From RUG563 sp964549135 (GTDB lineage Bacteria > Bacillota > Clostridia > Christensenellales > Aristaeellaceae), in NCBI GenBank assembly GCA_964549135.1, contig CAZJUJ010000063.1, positions 1 to 15,198 on the forward strand: a stretch of 15,198 bases of DNA. Reading direction: 5' to 3'. This document shows, in pieces, positions 6,081 to 13,657 of the stretch (positions within the stretch are counted from its first letter, which is position 1; every line of letters begins with the position of its first letter). The notes under the pieces were generated by a model. The model saw only the letters and a program-made list of their open reading frames with translations, had not been told where the DNA came from and searched no databases. Both the position numbers and the translations under genes were made by a program.

Positions 6081-6921
6081 GGCGTCTTTCTCCTTTGCTT
6101 GCTGATAGATAGCTGCGGAGGCGGGAAAATGTGGCGTTCAGATCATGGCAGCGAATGATGCCGTCCGGATGAAAGGAGGTGGCCTCCACCGTGTAATCCC
6201 CCTGATAGTCCGTTCCCTGCAAAAAAGCAAACAGCGCGTCAAAATCAATGCTGCCCCGGCCGATATGCAGCGTCCGCAGATGCTTCCAATCCTTGTATCC
6301 GCCCAGATAATCATTCATGTGCATATGGCGGATGCGTCCCTCCTGCCAGAGCCAGCGGCCCTCCTCCCCGCAGATTGCGGGAATCTGGCCATGAAAGGCC
6401 GCCATTTTGGTATCGAAGGTAAAGCTGATCCCGGGGTACCTTTCGCGCAGCTGCCGCCAGCGAACAAGCGGATCCTGACAGGCGCAGACCACGTTTTCCA
6501 CCATCAGTTCAATCCCATATGCCCCGGCTGTTTTCTGCAGCCAGTCAAAGGCCGCAAGATTATTCTCAAAATGATGATCCGAGGGCGGGCCATCCCATAA
6601 ATGCATCACCATTTTCTTCGCCCCCAGGAAGGAGGCCATCTGGCAATTGACCAGGAATTTTTCCCTGACTGCCGCCATTTCCCCCGGCCCGTTCCGGCTG
6701 ATGCTCTCCCCGATCTTCTTTTCGCAGTGCATCACCGGAATATCAATGGAAAGGCCCCGGAGAAAGGCGGCGATGGCATCCGCTTCTTCATACCAGGAAT
6801 CATACAGCATAAATTCATAGCCGTCGCAGGCCAATTGATCCACGCAGGAGGCAATCAGCCGGTAATCCCTGCCGTTGGCCCGGCCGATCAGCGCCCCGGT
6901 GGAGCAGAGAATCCGCGCCAT
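6043..6921 (-). CDS. Sugar phosphate isomerase/epimerase-like TIM barrel protein
   Basis: This is a 292-residue member of the xylose-isomerase-like TIM barrel (AP_endonuc_2) superfamily, probably a cytoplasmic metal-dependent sugar or inositol isomerase/epimerase. The exact substrate cannot be told. Recognisable strand ends include KKMVMHLWDGPP, IELMVENV (Glu), ISFTFDTKMAAFHGQ (Asp, His), IRHMHMNDYLGG (His-x-His and Asp), GRGSIDF and YTVEATSF (Glu). These are the usual metal-binding and catalytic positions. The start at 6921 is chosen because AAGGAGG lies 8 nt upstream; an in-frame ATG at 6945 has no such site. An extended -10 promoter lies just upstream. The 3' end overlaps the AAA+ ATPase gene, and the last 12 or so residues are unusually charged and may be dispensable. 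Confidence 0.85.
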   Translation of the reverse strand: MARILCSTGALIGRANGRDYRLIASCVDQLACDGYEFMLYDSWYEEADAIAAFLRGLSIDIPVMHCEKKIGESISRNGPGEMAAVREKFLVNCQMASFLGAKKMVMHLWDGPPSDHHFENNLAAFDWLQKTAGAYGIELMVENVVCACQDPLVRWRQLRERYPGISFTFDTKMAAFHGQIPAICGEEGRWLWQEGRIRHMHMNDYLGGYKDWKHLRTLHIGRGSIDFDALFAFLQGTDYQGDYTVEATSFHPDGIIRCHDLNATFSRLRSYLSASKGERRHGTEGRNHQDAE

Positions 6922-6954
6922 GCAGCATTCCTCCTTCCTCATCATTCAAAGGAA

Positions 6955-6963
6955 ATTATAGCA
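6955..6963 (-). promoter_or_regulatory. Extended -10 promoter for the isomerase-ATPase unit
   Basis: On the minus strand TGC followed by a perfect TATAAT (6955-6960) gives an extended -10 with a weak -35. The expected start near 6948 leaves a leader of about 27 nt before the ATG at 6921. Confidence 0.65.
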
Positions 6964-7004
6964 TATTTTCCGCCCGTCTGCGATGCTTTTTCCCGCCTGC
7001 AAAT

Positions 7005-7037
7005 AAAAAAATCCCCCGAAAGCAGCTTTCGGAGGAG
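7005..7037 (-). terminator. Intrinsic terminator of the SGNH hydrolase locus
   Basis: On the minus strand CTCCTCCGAAAG pairs with CTTTCGGGGGA (two G-T pairs) around a 3-nt loop, and TTTTTTT follows. It begins 14 nt past the hydrolase stop. The plus strand also has a T run after the stem, so it may act in both directions. Confidence 0.85.
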
Positions 7038-7051
7038 ATTTTTCCTGCGCT

Positions 7052-7734
7052 TCATGCCCAGGCCGCCCGGGCCGCTCCCAGGGCGCAGCGAAACAGCTTT
7101 TCATGCCCCAGGGCGTTGGGATGGATGCCGTCCCGGCAATACAGCCCCTGAAAGCCGCGATCGGCCAGAAAATCGCACCGGAAATCCAATAGCGGCGTGT
7201 TTTCCTCATGGGCGGTATCCCGGACGGCGCAGGCATATCTTTCCTGCCAGCGGCACATCATCTGCGGATCCCCGAGATAAGAAAGAATCGCCGCCGCATC
7301 CAGCCCCTGGGATACCCAGCGAAATACCGCTCCCCATCCAGCGGCAGCGGCGTAACCAGCACGGGCGTCATGCCGCCCCGCCGCACAAAGCGGATCATCC
7401 CCTTCAGGCTTTCCCGGAATTCGGGCAGGCTGCTGCGGGCGGGATGCTCCTCCCCGGGGCGGCTTGCCACCTCCGCCCAGCAAAGATCGCAGTCATTGCC
7501 GCCAAATTCAATCACCGCAATACCGCCCGGCCTTAAATCTGCCGCTTCCATCCGGGCCAGGCATTCCGGGGCGGTGCAGCCCATGCTCCCGTAATTCAGC
7601 ACCGGTATCTCCATTTTCTCCGCCAGCAGCCGCAGGCAATGCGCCCGGAGAATGGCATACCGGTTCCGCTCCTCATCAAAATAGACGCCCTTGGCGATGG
7701 AATCCCCCCAGACACAGATGGCACTTGGCTGCAT
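7052..7734 (-). pseudogene. SGNH/GDSL-family hydrolase, disrupted by a one-base frameshift
   Basis: These are two overlapping minus-strand frames of one hydrolase. The first (from ATG 7734, AGGAGG 8 nt upstream) has block I VWGDSIAKG with the catalytic Ser and block III EFGGND. The second has block V RDGIHPNALGH with the catalytic Asp and His. The frames join near 7320: ...GERYF continues as RWVSQGLDAAAILSYLG in the other frame. Restoring one missing base there gives 684 nt, a 227-residue protein of normal SGNH esterase/lipase length, so the defect looks like a single deletion. No signal peptide is present, so it would be cytoplasmic, acting on an ester or acetyl group. Promoter and terminator are intact. 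The break may be a recent mutation or an assembly error. Confidence 0.8.
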
Positions 7735-7775
7735 TGCATGCACCTCCTGGCAAACATCATTTCATGTATGCAAGA

Positions 7776-7804
7776 AGAATACACCATCTGTTGTCAGATG
7801 TCAA
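7776..7804 (-). promoter_or_regulatory. Promoter with palindrome in the spacer, for the SGNH hydrolase gene
   Basis: On the minus strand -35 TTGACA (7799-7804) and -10 TATTCT (7776-7781) are 17 bp apart. The spacer and the edge of the -35 contain the inverted repeat CATCTG-ACAA-CAGATG (7785-7800), a plausible repressor site. The expected start near 7769 gives a leader of about 35 nt. Confidence 0.75.
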
Positions 7805-7849
7805 TACTTATGGAGAATAAAATTATTATATTTAGTTTTGTATATTAGA

Positions 7850-9784
7850 TCATTCGTTTTCCTCAGCCTCTGCCAGGGCCTCCTCTGCCGCTTCCCAGGC
7901 GGCGTAATGCTGGGCCAGGGCATCCTTGAGCCGCTGGTATTCCCGGGCGGCGGCGGCGGCCCGTTCGGGATTGGTATAGGTTTCCGGCTCTGCCATCAGC
8001 GCCTCCTGGGCATTAACGGCCTCTTCCCCATCCATCACCTGCTTTTCCGCCAGCCTGGCGTTTTCCCGAAGGGCCTTCATCTGCTCCCGGGCCAGCCGCG
8101 CCCTGCGCTTTTCCTTGCCCGCCTCGGTGCGGGTCATGGAGGCATAGCGGGCATCCGGGGCGTTTTGGGCCGCCTCCCATTGGATGCGGGCCTGATAATC
8201 ATCAAAATTACCAAGGTATTCCTTGGCCCCGTCCCGGGAAAGCGCCACCACCTTATTGGCAAAGCGATTGATGAAGTAGCGGTCATGGGATACAGCCAGA
8301 ATGGTGCCGGTGAAGCTCTCCAGCGCGTCCTCCAGTACCTCCCGGCTATCCATATCCAGATGGTTGGTGGGTTCGTCCAGCAGCAGGAAATTATCCTTCC
8401 GCAGCATCAGCTTCGTCAGGGCGACCCGGCCCTTTTCGCCGCCGGAGAGCGTCTTTACCGGCATAAAGACATCCTCTCCCGTAAAGAGGAAAAGGCCCAG
8501 CGCGCCCCGCACCTGGCTCTGCTCCAGCCGGGGAAATTCATCCCATACCTCATCCATCACCGTTTTTTCGGGGTGCAGCGTCCGCTGCTGCTGATCATAA
8601 TACCCCACATCCACATTGGCGCCCCAGCGCACAAAGCCGCTGTCGGGCGCTTCCTCTCCCAGGATGCAGCGCAGCAGCGTGGTTTTTCCGATGCCGTTGG
8701 GGCCAATCAGGGCGATGCGATCCCCGGCGCGGATATTAATATCAATATTCTGAAAGAGCGTTCTTTCCCCAAAGGCCTTGGAGAAAGAACGGATGGACAT
8801 GACGTCATCCCCGGTTCGGCGCATGGCCTCAAAGCGGAAGCGCACCTGATGCTCATCCTCCGGCCGCTCCAGCCGCTCCACCTTTTCCAGCCGCTTTTCC
8901 CGGCTCTCCGCCGCCTTGATGGATTTTTCCCGGTTGAAGGATTTATAGCGGGCGATGATGGCCTCCTCCCGGGCGATCATTTTCTGCTGCTGCTCCCAGG
9001 CGCGCATCCGGCTTTCAAAGCGCTCGGCGCGCTGCTCCATATAGCTGGAATAATTGCCGGTATACTGCTCCGCCGTGCCAAGCAAAAGCTCGGTCACATG
9101 GGTGCAGACATGATTGAGAAAATATCGGTCATGGGATACCACAATCAGCGTGCCCCGGTATTCCGACAGGTATTTTTCCAGCCAGTCCAGCGCCGCCAGA
9201 TCCAGATGATTGGTGGGCTCGTCCAGCAGCAATAGATCGGGCTTCTGCAAAAGCAGCCGGGCCAGGCACAGCCGGGTCAATTCCCCGCCGGAAAGCAGCC
9301 GAGCGGGCTGATCATACTGCTCCCTTGAAAAGCCAAGGCCGCTTAATACCCCCTGCACGGCGGAGCGCCAGGCATAGCCATCCGCCTTTTCAAAGGCATC
9401 GCTGAGCCGGGCATAGGTATCCCCAAGCCGCTTTAGCTCCCCTTCCTCCGTGATTTCCGCCATCTGCGCCTCCAGGGCGCGGAGCTTTTCCTCCATGGCA
9501 AAAACCGGGGCGAAAACCGCCTGCATTTCCTCAAATACGGTGGCGTCGCCGCTTACAGAATACTGCTGCTCCATATAGCCCACGCGAATGCCCTTCATGA
9601 GGGAAATGCTGCCGCCGTCCGCCTGCTCCTTCCCCGCCAGGATTCTGAGCAGCGTGCTTTTCCCACAGCCGTTTACCCCCACCAGGCCCATCCGCTGATG
9701 CTCCTGCAGGGTCATGCTGACATCCTTTAAGACCACATTGCCGCCAAAGGCCTTGTGGAGATTCTGTATGGTTAAAATAATCAT
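7850..9784 (-). CDS. ABC-F family ATPase (ribosome-associated type)
   Basis: This is a 644-residue soluble ATPase with two ABC domains and no membrane segments. It belongs to the ABC-F family, whose members act on the ribosome in translation or in antibiotic protection. Domain 1 has Walker A GVNGCGKST (36-44), signature LSGGE (164-168) and LLLLDEPTNHLD (184-195). The charged helical interdomain linker spans about 250-310. Domain 2 has GPNGIGKTT (361-369), LSGGE (446-450) and LLLDEPTNHLD (467-477). A charged, probably coiled-coil C-terminal tail (about 535-644) resembles the YdiF/Uup arrangement. The start at 9784 is preferred because GGGAG lies 6 nt upstream. ATG overlaps the upstream stop in the form ATGA, so translation is probably coupled. 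No terminator is visible before the next promoter. Resistance versus housekeeping role cannot be decided. Confidence 0.92.
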   Translation of the reverse strand: MIILTIQNLHKAFGGNVVLKDVSMTLQEHQRMGLVGVNGCGKSTLLRILAGKEQADGGSISLMKGIRVGYMEQQYSVSGDATVFEEMQAVFAPVFAMEEKLRALEAQMAEITEEGELKRLGDTYARLSDAFEKADGYAWRSAVQGVLSGLGFSREQYDQPARLLSGGELTRLCLARLLLQKPDLLLLDEPTNHLDLAALDWLEKYLSEYRGTLIVVSHDRYFLNHVCTHVTELLLGTAEQYTGNYSSYMEQRAERFESRMRAWEQQQKMIAREEAIIARYKSFNREKSIKAAESREKRLEKVERLERPEDEHQVRFRFEAMRRTGDDVMSIRSFSKAFGERTLFQNIDINIRAGDRIALIGPNGIGKTTLLRCILGEEAPDSGFVRWGANVDVGYYDQQQRTLHPEKTVMDEVWDEFPRLEQSQVRGALGLFLFTGEDVFMPVKTLSGGEKGRVALTKLMLRKDNFLLLDEPTNHLDMDSREVLEDALESFTGTILAVSHDRYFINRFANKVVALSRDGAKEYLGNFDDYQARIQWEAAQNAPDARYASMTRTEAGKEKRRARLAREQMKALRENARLAEKQVMDGEEAVNAQEALMAEPETYTNPERAAAAAREYQRLKDALAQHYAAWEAAEEALAEAEENE

Positions 9785-10404
9785 GCTTTCTCCCACTTTT
9801 CCAAATCGTTCATTGCCTGGTATACCTCGTTTCTTGGCAGGCCGCCCAGAAGCAGCCCTTCATCCGGAAGGGATAAAAGCCCCGCCAGGATGGCCCGGCC
9901 CTGCGCCCGATACGCGCCGTCATTTCCTGCTTCCGTTTCCGCACCCAGAAAAACGGCATCCTCGCAGGCGGCATATTCCCCCGCCGCCGCAAAAAACCGG
10001 GCGCAGGCAAGATAATCTGCCGCCTCAAGCATATCCCCGCAGCGCGCCATTATTTCCTTCAGCCGCATTTGCCGGGCCCGGCAGACGCTTTCATCCCCCG
10101 AAAAGAGAACGAGCAGCCGCAGGGCGCGAAGATAATGCCCCTGTTTCTCCGCTTCATCCGAAATGATTTTCGCCTGCAGATAGGTAATTTCGCTGAGAGA
10201 AAAAAGCATCTGCTCCGGAAGCAGGGCGCAAAGGCTCTCCTCGCTCAAAGAAAAGGCGCTCCGGAGCGGCAGGCCGCATTGCTCCCGGCAGACATCATCA
10301 AGCGCCCGCGCCCTTTCCCGGGTATCGAGAATCCGGTTCAGACGCCGAAGCATTTCGCCCATCATTTCGATCATCCGCAGCACATAATCCTGCTGAAAGG
10401 CCAT
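9781..10404 (-). CDS. DUF6483-like helical protein of unknown function
   Basis: This 207-residue protein is predicted to be mostly helical and lacks a signal peptide. The N-terminal pattern FQQDYVLRMIEMMGEMLRRL resembles the opening of the DUF6483 family found in Clostridia. The remainder has repeated Leu/Ala-rich helices, which would fit a TPR-like helical bundle. No catalytic motif is visible. The ATG at 10404 has GGAGG 6 nt upstream; the alternative at 10407 is only 3 nt away. It overlaps the ABC-F gene by 4 bases and starts 35 nt after the hairpin that follows secG. It has no obvious promoter, so expression may come from read-through. Confidence 0.7.
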   Translation of the reverse strand: MAFQQDYVLRMIEMMGEMLRRLNRILDTRERARALDDVCREQCGLPLRSAFSLSEESLCALLPEQMLFSLSEITYLQAKIISDEAEKQGHYLRALRLLVLFSGDESVCRARQMRLKEIMARCGDMLEAADYLACARFFAAAGEYAACEDAVFLGAETEAGNDGAYRAQGRAILAGLLSLPDEGLLLGGLPRNEVYQAMNDLEKWEKA

Positions 10405-10438
10405 CATAATCCTCCGCGCTCAGGGATATAACACAACA

Positions 10439-10467
10439 AAGGGCTGACCGCATAACCGTCAGCCCTT
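10439..10467 (-). terminator. Terminator or attenuator after secG
   Basis: On the minus strand a perfect 10-bp stem, AAGGGCTGAC/GTCAGCCCTT, encloses a 9-nt loop. The tail TGTTGTGTTATAT is U-rich but interrupted, so termination may be partial. The DUF6483-like gene follows 35 nt later without its own visible promoter. Confidence 0.75.
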
Positions 10468-10494
10468 GAAATCCAAACCGATTGCTTTGCCGGA

Positions 10495-10722
10495 TCAGGC
10501 GAAAAACAGCATGACCACAGCCAGCAGCACAAACACAACGGCAGAGATCTTGGTGGCCAGAGCCAGCTTGCCTTCCAGGGTAGAATTCTTGTTTTTGCCG
10601 AAGAAAGTTTCGCTGCCGCCCGCCAGAGCGCCCATCCCATCCGATTCGCTGGACTGAAGCAAAACGGTGACAATCAAAACAATGGCAGCAAGCACCATGA
10701 GAATAAGCAGAGCAATTTCCAT
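10495..10722 (-). CDS. secG: SecG, preprotein translocase subunit
   Basis: This is the small integral membrane subunit of the SecYEG channel, which assists protein export across the cytoplasmic membrane. The 75 residues match the family length. There are two hydrophobic spans (about 3-22 and 57-74) joined by a loop with the SecG hallmarks VLLQSSESDGMGALAGG and TFFGKNK. An AAGGAGG sits 10 nt before the ATG. An extended -10 promoter lies upstream and a hairpin downstream, so it may form its own unit with leaky read-through into the DUF6483-like and ABC-F genes. Confidence 0.95.
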   Translation of the reverse strand: MEIALLILMVLAAIVLIVTVLLQSSESDGMGALAGGSETFFGKNKNSTLEGKLALATKISAVVFVLLAVVMLFFA

Positions 10723-10755
10723 ACAGATCGTACCTCCTTGAAATCAACGCTCGTT

Positions 10756-10784
10756 ATTTTACCATATCTGTTTCCAAAATACAA
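10756..10784 (-). promoter_or_regulatory. Promoter of secG, flanked by an inverted repeat
   Basis: On the minus strand TGG plus TAAAAT (10756-10761) makes an extended -10, with a weak TTGTAT -35 (10779-10784) at 17 bp. The start site would be near 10749, about 27 nt before the ATG. CAACGCT (10745-10751) and AGCGTTG (10784-10790) are exact inverted repeats that flank the promoter. Confidence 0.6.
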
Positions 10785-10832
10785 GCGTTGTTGGAAAAAA
10801 AGTCGAAAGAATTGGAAAAACTCCCCGATTCA

Positions 10833-12239
10833 TCAGGCCTCGGCGGCATTTTCGCCCATTTCATCCCGCCTGATGCCCGTATTATTCCTGCGCCAGCGAC
10901 CGGAAAGCACAAACCAGATGCCCAGCGCCACGCCGCAGAGGGTGGCTGCGGGGGCAGCAAGACCGATGCCCGTCAGGCCCCAGCCCAGCACGGAGCCAAA
11001 GACCAGCGCCACGGGAATGCGCAGAAGCAGCGAGGAAACGATGCTGGAAATCATGGTGAAGGTGGTATACCCGGCCCCCAGAATCAGGCCGTTGCAGCAG
11101 AACTGAATGGGCACCAGCAGATAATCATAGCAGAGCGCACGGATATATTCCACGCCGCATTTAATTGTTTCCTCATTCTGATCAAAGATGGCAATGATTT
11201 CGGCAGGGAAAAGCTGCACCGCGGCAAAAACCGCAATGCCCAGCGCCATAGCGATGCCCAGCCCCACCACCATGGATTTTTTCGCCCGGTCATAGAGCCC
11301 CGCGCCCATATTCTGGGCTGCATAGGCGCTGATGGAGGAGGACATGGCCACCGCAGGCAGAATGGCGAAGGAATTGAATTTCCCGGCCACGCCTACCGCG
11401 GCAGAGGCCACATAGCCGCCCAGTTCATTGACCAGCGCGGTCATCACCAGGAAGGAAATATTGACGATGATGCTCTGAATCGAAGAGGGAATACCCAAAC
11501 GCACCATCATCACCAGCTTCTCCTTATGAATCTTAAAGGAGCGCAGCTTGAAATCGAAAATGAACCGGGAGCGGGCCAGATACAGAACCGACATGATAAA
11601 GCTGATGGCCTGGGCGGCAATGGTGGCCCAGGCGGCCCCGGCCGCGCCCATATTCAGGCCCTTTACCAGCCAGAGATCCAGCCCGATATTGACCACGCAG
11701 GCCACGCCCACAAACATCAGCGGGCGGATGGAATCGCCCATGCCGCGCTGGATGGAGCTGACCGCGTTATACCCGAAAACGAAAATCGTGCCTGCCAGGC
11801 AGATATTCAGATAGCTCTGGGCGTGGGAAAAGGCCTCTTCCGGGCAATTCAGCAGCTTCAGAACGGGGCCGGAAAGCAGCATCATCACCACCGTCAGCGC
11901 CACGCCCGCAATGCCCAGCAGCGAAAACATGGTGCCCACCGATTCGGAGGCCTCCTTCGGCTTTTTTGCGCCGATATACTGGCCCACCATCACCGTCCCG
12001 GCCACCGTCAGGCCGCTGACCATCATGGCGATCATGTGGGTGATCTGGCTGCCGATATTGACGCCGGAGAGAATCGCCGTGCGCACTGCCGGATCCGGAT
12101 TGGAAAAATTCCCCACCACCAGCATATCCACCGCGCCGTAGAGCGCCTGCAGAATATTGGAAATCAGGAAAGGAATACAGAAGGTAATCAGGCCCTTACC
12201 GATGGGGCCCTGGGTAAAATCCCGCTGGAGTTTGCTCAT
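10833..12239 (-). CDS. MATE family efflux transporter
   Basis: This is a 468-residue inner-membrane antiporter of the MATE family, which typically exports drugs or metabolites using a Na+ or H+ gradient. About twelve hydrophobic segments form two similar halves. Family-like stretches include the N-terminal IGKGLITFCIPFLISNILQALYG.. region, VDMLVVGNF, GQYIGAKKP and the second-half AYAAQNMGAG. The ATG at 12239 is preferred: AGGAG lies 10 nt upstream and the residues after it (MSKLQRDFTQGPIGKGL) are family-like. The longer frame from 12338 adds 33 residues that lie in the promoter region. No clear terminator hairpin follows, only T-rich sequence. Substrate is unknown. Confidence 0.92.
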   Translation of the reverse strand: MSKLQRDFTQGPIGKGLITFCIPFLISNILQALYGAVDMLVVGNFSNPDPAVRTAILSGVNIGSQITHMIAMMVSGLTVAGTVMVGQYIGAKKPKEASESVGTMFSLLGIAGVALTVVMMLLSGPVLKLLNCPEEAFSHAQSYLNICLAGTIFVFGYNAVSSIQRGMGDSIRPLMFVGVACVVNIGLDLWLVKGLNMGAAGAAWATIAAQAISFIMSVLYLARSRFIFDFKLRSFKIHKEKLVMMVRLGIPSSIQSIIVNISFLVMTALVNELGGYVASAAVGVAGKFNSFAILPAVAMSSSISAYAAQNMGAGLYDRAKKSMVVGLGIAMALGIAVFAAVQLFPAEIIAIFDQNEETIKCGVEYIRALCYDYLLVPIQFCCNGLILGAGYTTFTMISSIVSSLLLRIPVALVFGSVLGWGLTGIGLAAPAATLCGVALGIWFVLSGRWRRNNTGIRRDEMGENAAEA

Positions 12240-12296
12240 GGCATCTTCTCTCCTCTCATATTTTCGGTATGCAGCCGCATACAGAAACAATTTATA

Positions 12297-12325
12297 AGCA
12301 TATCCCATTTTGATAAAAAATGCAA
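12297..12325 (-). promoter_or_regulatory. Possible promoter of the MATE gene
   Basis: On the minus strand TTGCAT (12320-12325), a 17-bp spacer and TATGCT (12297-12302) form a moderate sigma-A-like promoter. The leader to the ATG at 12239 would be about 50 nt. Confidence 0.4.
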
Positions 12326-12535
12326 GCTTTTTCCCCAAGCCCGCCCGCCTGCCATCATTCTGCCATATTATCCCGTCCTTTCTCTGCCTGCGTGCGGTTT
12401 ATTTCTTGTTTTTGCCATTAGTCATATCAAACCACTGCTTTTTTGCCCGGTTTTTCCTGTGAAACAGCCGCCGTGAAAAATTTTCCGGAATTTTCGTAAG
12501 ATTTTTCGCGCTTTTTTTCAAATTAATGCGTGCAT

Positions 12536-12563
12536 TTGCGAAGAAAATATGGTATCATATAAT
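12536..12563 (+). promoter_or_regulatory. Promoter of the hydrogenase operon
   Basis: A perfect -10 TATAAT (12558-12563) is preceded by TTGCGA (12536-12541) at 16 bp. The expected start near 12570 gives a leader of about 47 nt carrying AAAGGAGG. Confidence 0.6.
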
Positions 12564-12616
12564 CTGGTGTAAACGAGATTGCCCTAAGGCGAAATCAAAG
12601 GAGGTTTTATACTGTC

Positions 12617-13099
12617 ATGCCGGACATGAAAGACAAGTACGAACAGCTTCAGCAGGTCATTGCTGAGCTCAAGGATCAGCCCGGTGCCCTGATGCCCGTG
12701 ATGCAGAAGGCCCAGGGGATCTTCGGCTGCCTGCCCATGGATGTCCAGAAGGTCATTGCCGAAGGCCTCGGCGTCACGCTGAGCGAGGTCTATGGCGTCG
12801 CCACATTCTATGCCCAGTTCACCCTGGAGCCCAGCGGAAAATACATCATCAGCGTCTGCCTGGGCACTGCCTGCTACGTCAAGGGCGCGCAGAAGGTGCT
12901 GGATAAGCTGAGCGAGGTGCTGGATGTGCCCTTTGGCAAGACCACTGCCGACGGCCTGTTCACCCTGAACCCCACCCGCTGCCTGGGCGCCTGCGGTCTG
13001 GCCCCCGTTATGACCATCAATGATGATGTGTACGGCCGCCTGACCCCGGATGATATCCCCGGCATCATCGCCAAGTATCGGGAAAAGGAACAGGCGTAA
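12617..13099 (+). CDS. hndA: NuoE-like [2Fe-2S] subunit of NAD(P)-linked hydrogenase (HndA/HydC type)
   Basis: This 160-residue subunit has a thioredoxin-like [2Fe-2S] domain and would carry electrons next to the NADH-binding subunit in a cytoplasmic electron-bifurcating [FeFe]-hydrogenase or related flavin oxidoreductase. The cluster ligands are C81 and C86 (CLGTAC) plus C122 and C126 (CLGAC). The N-terminal helical part (LMPVMQKAQGIFGCLP, EVYGVATFYAQF) is typical of NuoE/HndA. AGGAGG lies 12 nt before the ATG, rather far but with no better start. It is the first gene of a tight operon; the next gene starts 3 nt after its stop. Codon use is biased to GCC, GGC, CTG and AAG, which suggests strong expression. 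Confidence 0.93.
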   Translation: MPDMKDKYEQLQQVIAELKDQPGALMPVMQKAQGIFGCLPMDVQKVIAEGLGVTLSEVYGVATFYAQFTLEPSGKYIISVCLGTACYVKGAQKVLDKLSEVLDVPFGKTTADGLFTLNPTRCLGACGLAPVMTINDDVYGRLTPDDIPGIIAKYREKEQA

Positions 13100-13102
13100 C
13101 CC

Positions 13103-13657
13103 ATGCGCGATCTATCCCTGCATATTCTGGATCTGGCACAGAACAGCATCCGGGCAAAGGCCCGGGTGGTTTCCCTGTCCGTTCTGCTCGATGAAGATGG
13201 AATTCTTTCCATTATCATTGAAGACGATGGAACAGGCATGAGCGAGGAAATGCTCGCCCGCGTGCAAAGCCCCTTTGCCACCACGCGCACCACGCGCCGG
13301 GTTGGCCTGGGGATCCCCATGATGGCAGAAAACTGCCGTCTGGCCGAAGGCAATCTCTCCATTGAAAGCACGCTGGGAAAGGGCACGCGCCTGAAGGCGA
13401 CCATGAATACCGCCTCCATTGACTGCCTGCCGCTGGGCGATCTGCCCGGCACGGTGGTCACGCTTGTATCCGCCAATCCTGATTTTCCCGATTTTACGCT
13501 TCATTGCCGCTCCCCCAGGGGAGAAATGGCCTTTGATACCCGCAAAATCCGGGAGGCCCTGCAGGGCGTATCGCTGGCCGAGCCTGAAATCACCGCTTGG
13601 ATGCTGGAATCCCTGCGAGAAGAAATTCAACCAATCTTTGGAGGTGTCACCCTATGA
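13103..13657 (+). CDS. Histidine-kinase-type ATPase (HATPase_c) protein in the hydrogenase operon
   Basis: This 184-residue soluble GHKL ATPase-fold protein lacks a histidine phosphoacceptor domain and a membrane part. Motifs are the N-box LAQNSIRA (11-18), G1 DDGTGM (41-46), G2 GLGIPM (68-73) and G3-like GKGTRLKA (92-99). The last 70 or so residues show no recognised domain. It sits between the NuoE-like and ferredoxin-like genes: 3 nt after the first, and overlapping the second by 4 bases (ATGA). Such stand-alone ATPases are known in clostridial hnd-type operons, but their job is not settled. A regulatory or assembly role is an inference. Confidence 0.88.
   Translation: MRDLSLHILDLAQNSIRAKARVVSLSVLLDEDGILSIIIEDDGTGMSEEMLARVQSPFATTRTTRRVGLGIPMMAENCRLAEGNLSIESTLGKGTRLKATMNTASIDCLPLGDLPGTVVTLVSANPDFPDFTLHCRSPRGEMAFDTRKIREALQGVSLAEPEITAWMLESLREEIQPIFGGVTL

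Larger units (their letters stand above)
12240..12616. other. Intergenic region (377 bases) between divergent MATE and hydrogenase units
   Basis: No gene is supported here. The left part holds the minus-strand leader and promoter of the MATE gene, and the right part holds the plus-strand promoter and leader of the hydrogenase operon. The centre (about 12340-12520) is pyrimidine- and A/T-rich, with an imperfect inverted repeat GAAAAAT/ATTTTTC near 12476-12508. I see no known riboswitch. Confidence 0.6.

Noticed and set aside
7691..9235. 514-codon plus-strand frame
   Set aside because: It is antisense to the clearly identified ABC-F gene and the SGNH promoter, a shadow of the biased codon use on the other strand.
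10788..12476. 562-codon plus-strand frame
   Set aside because: It is antisense to the MATE gene, His/Gly/Gln-rich with no domain, and lacks a ribosome-binding site.
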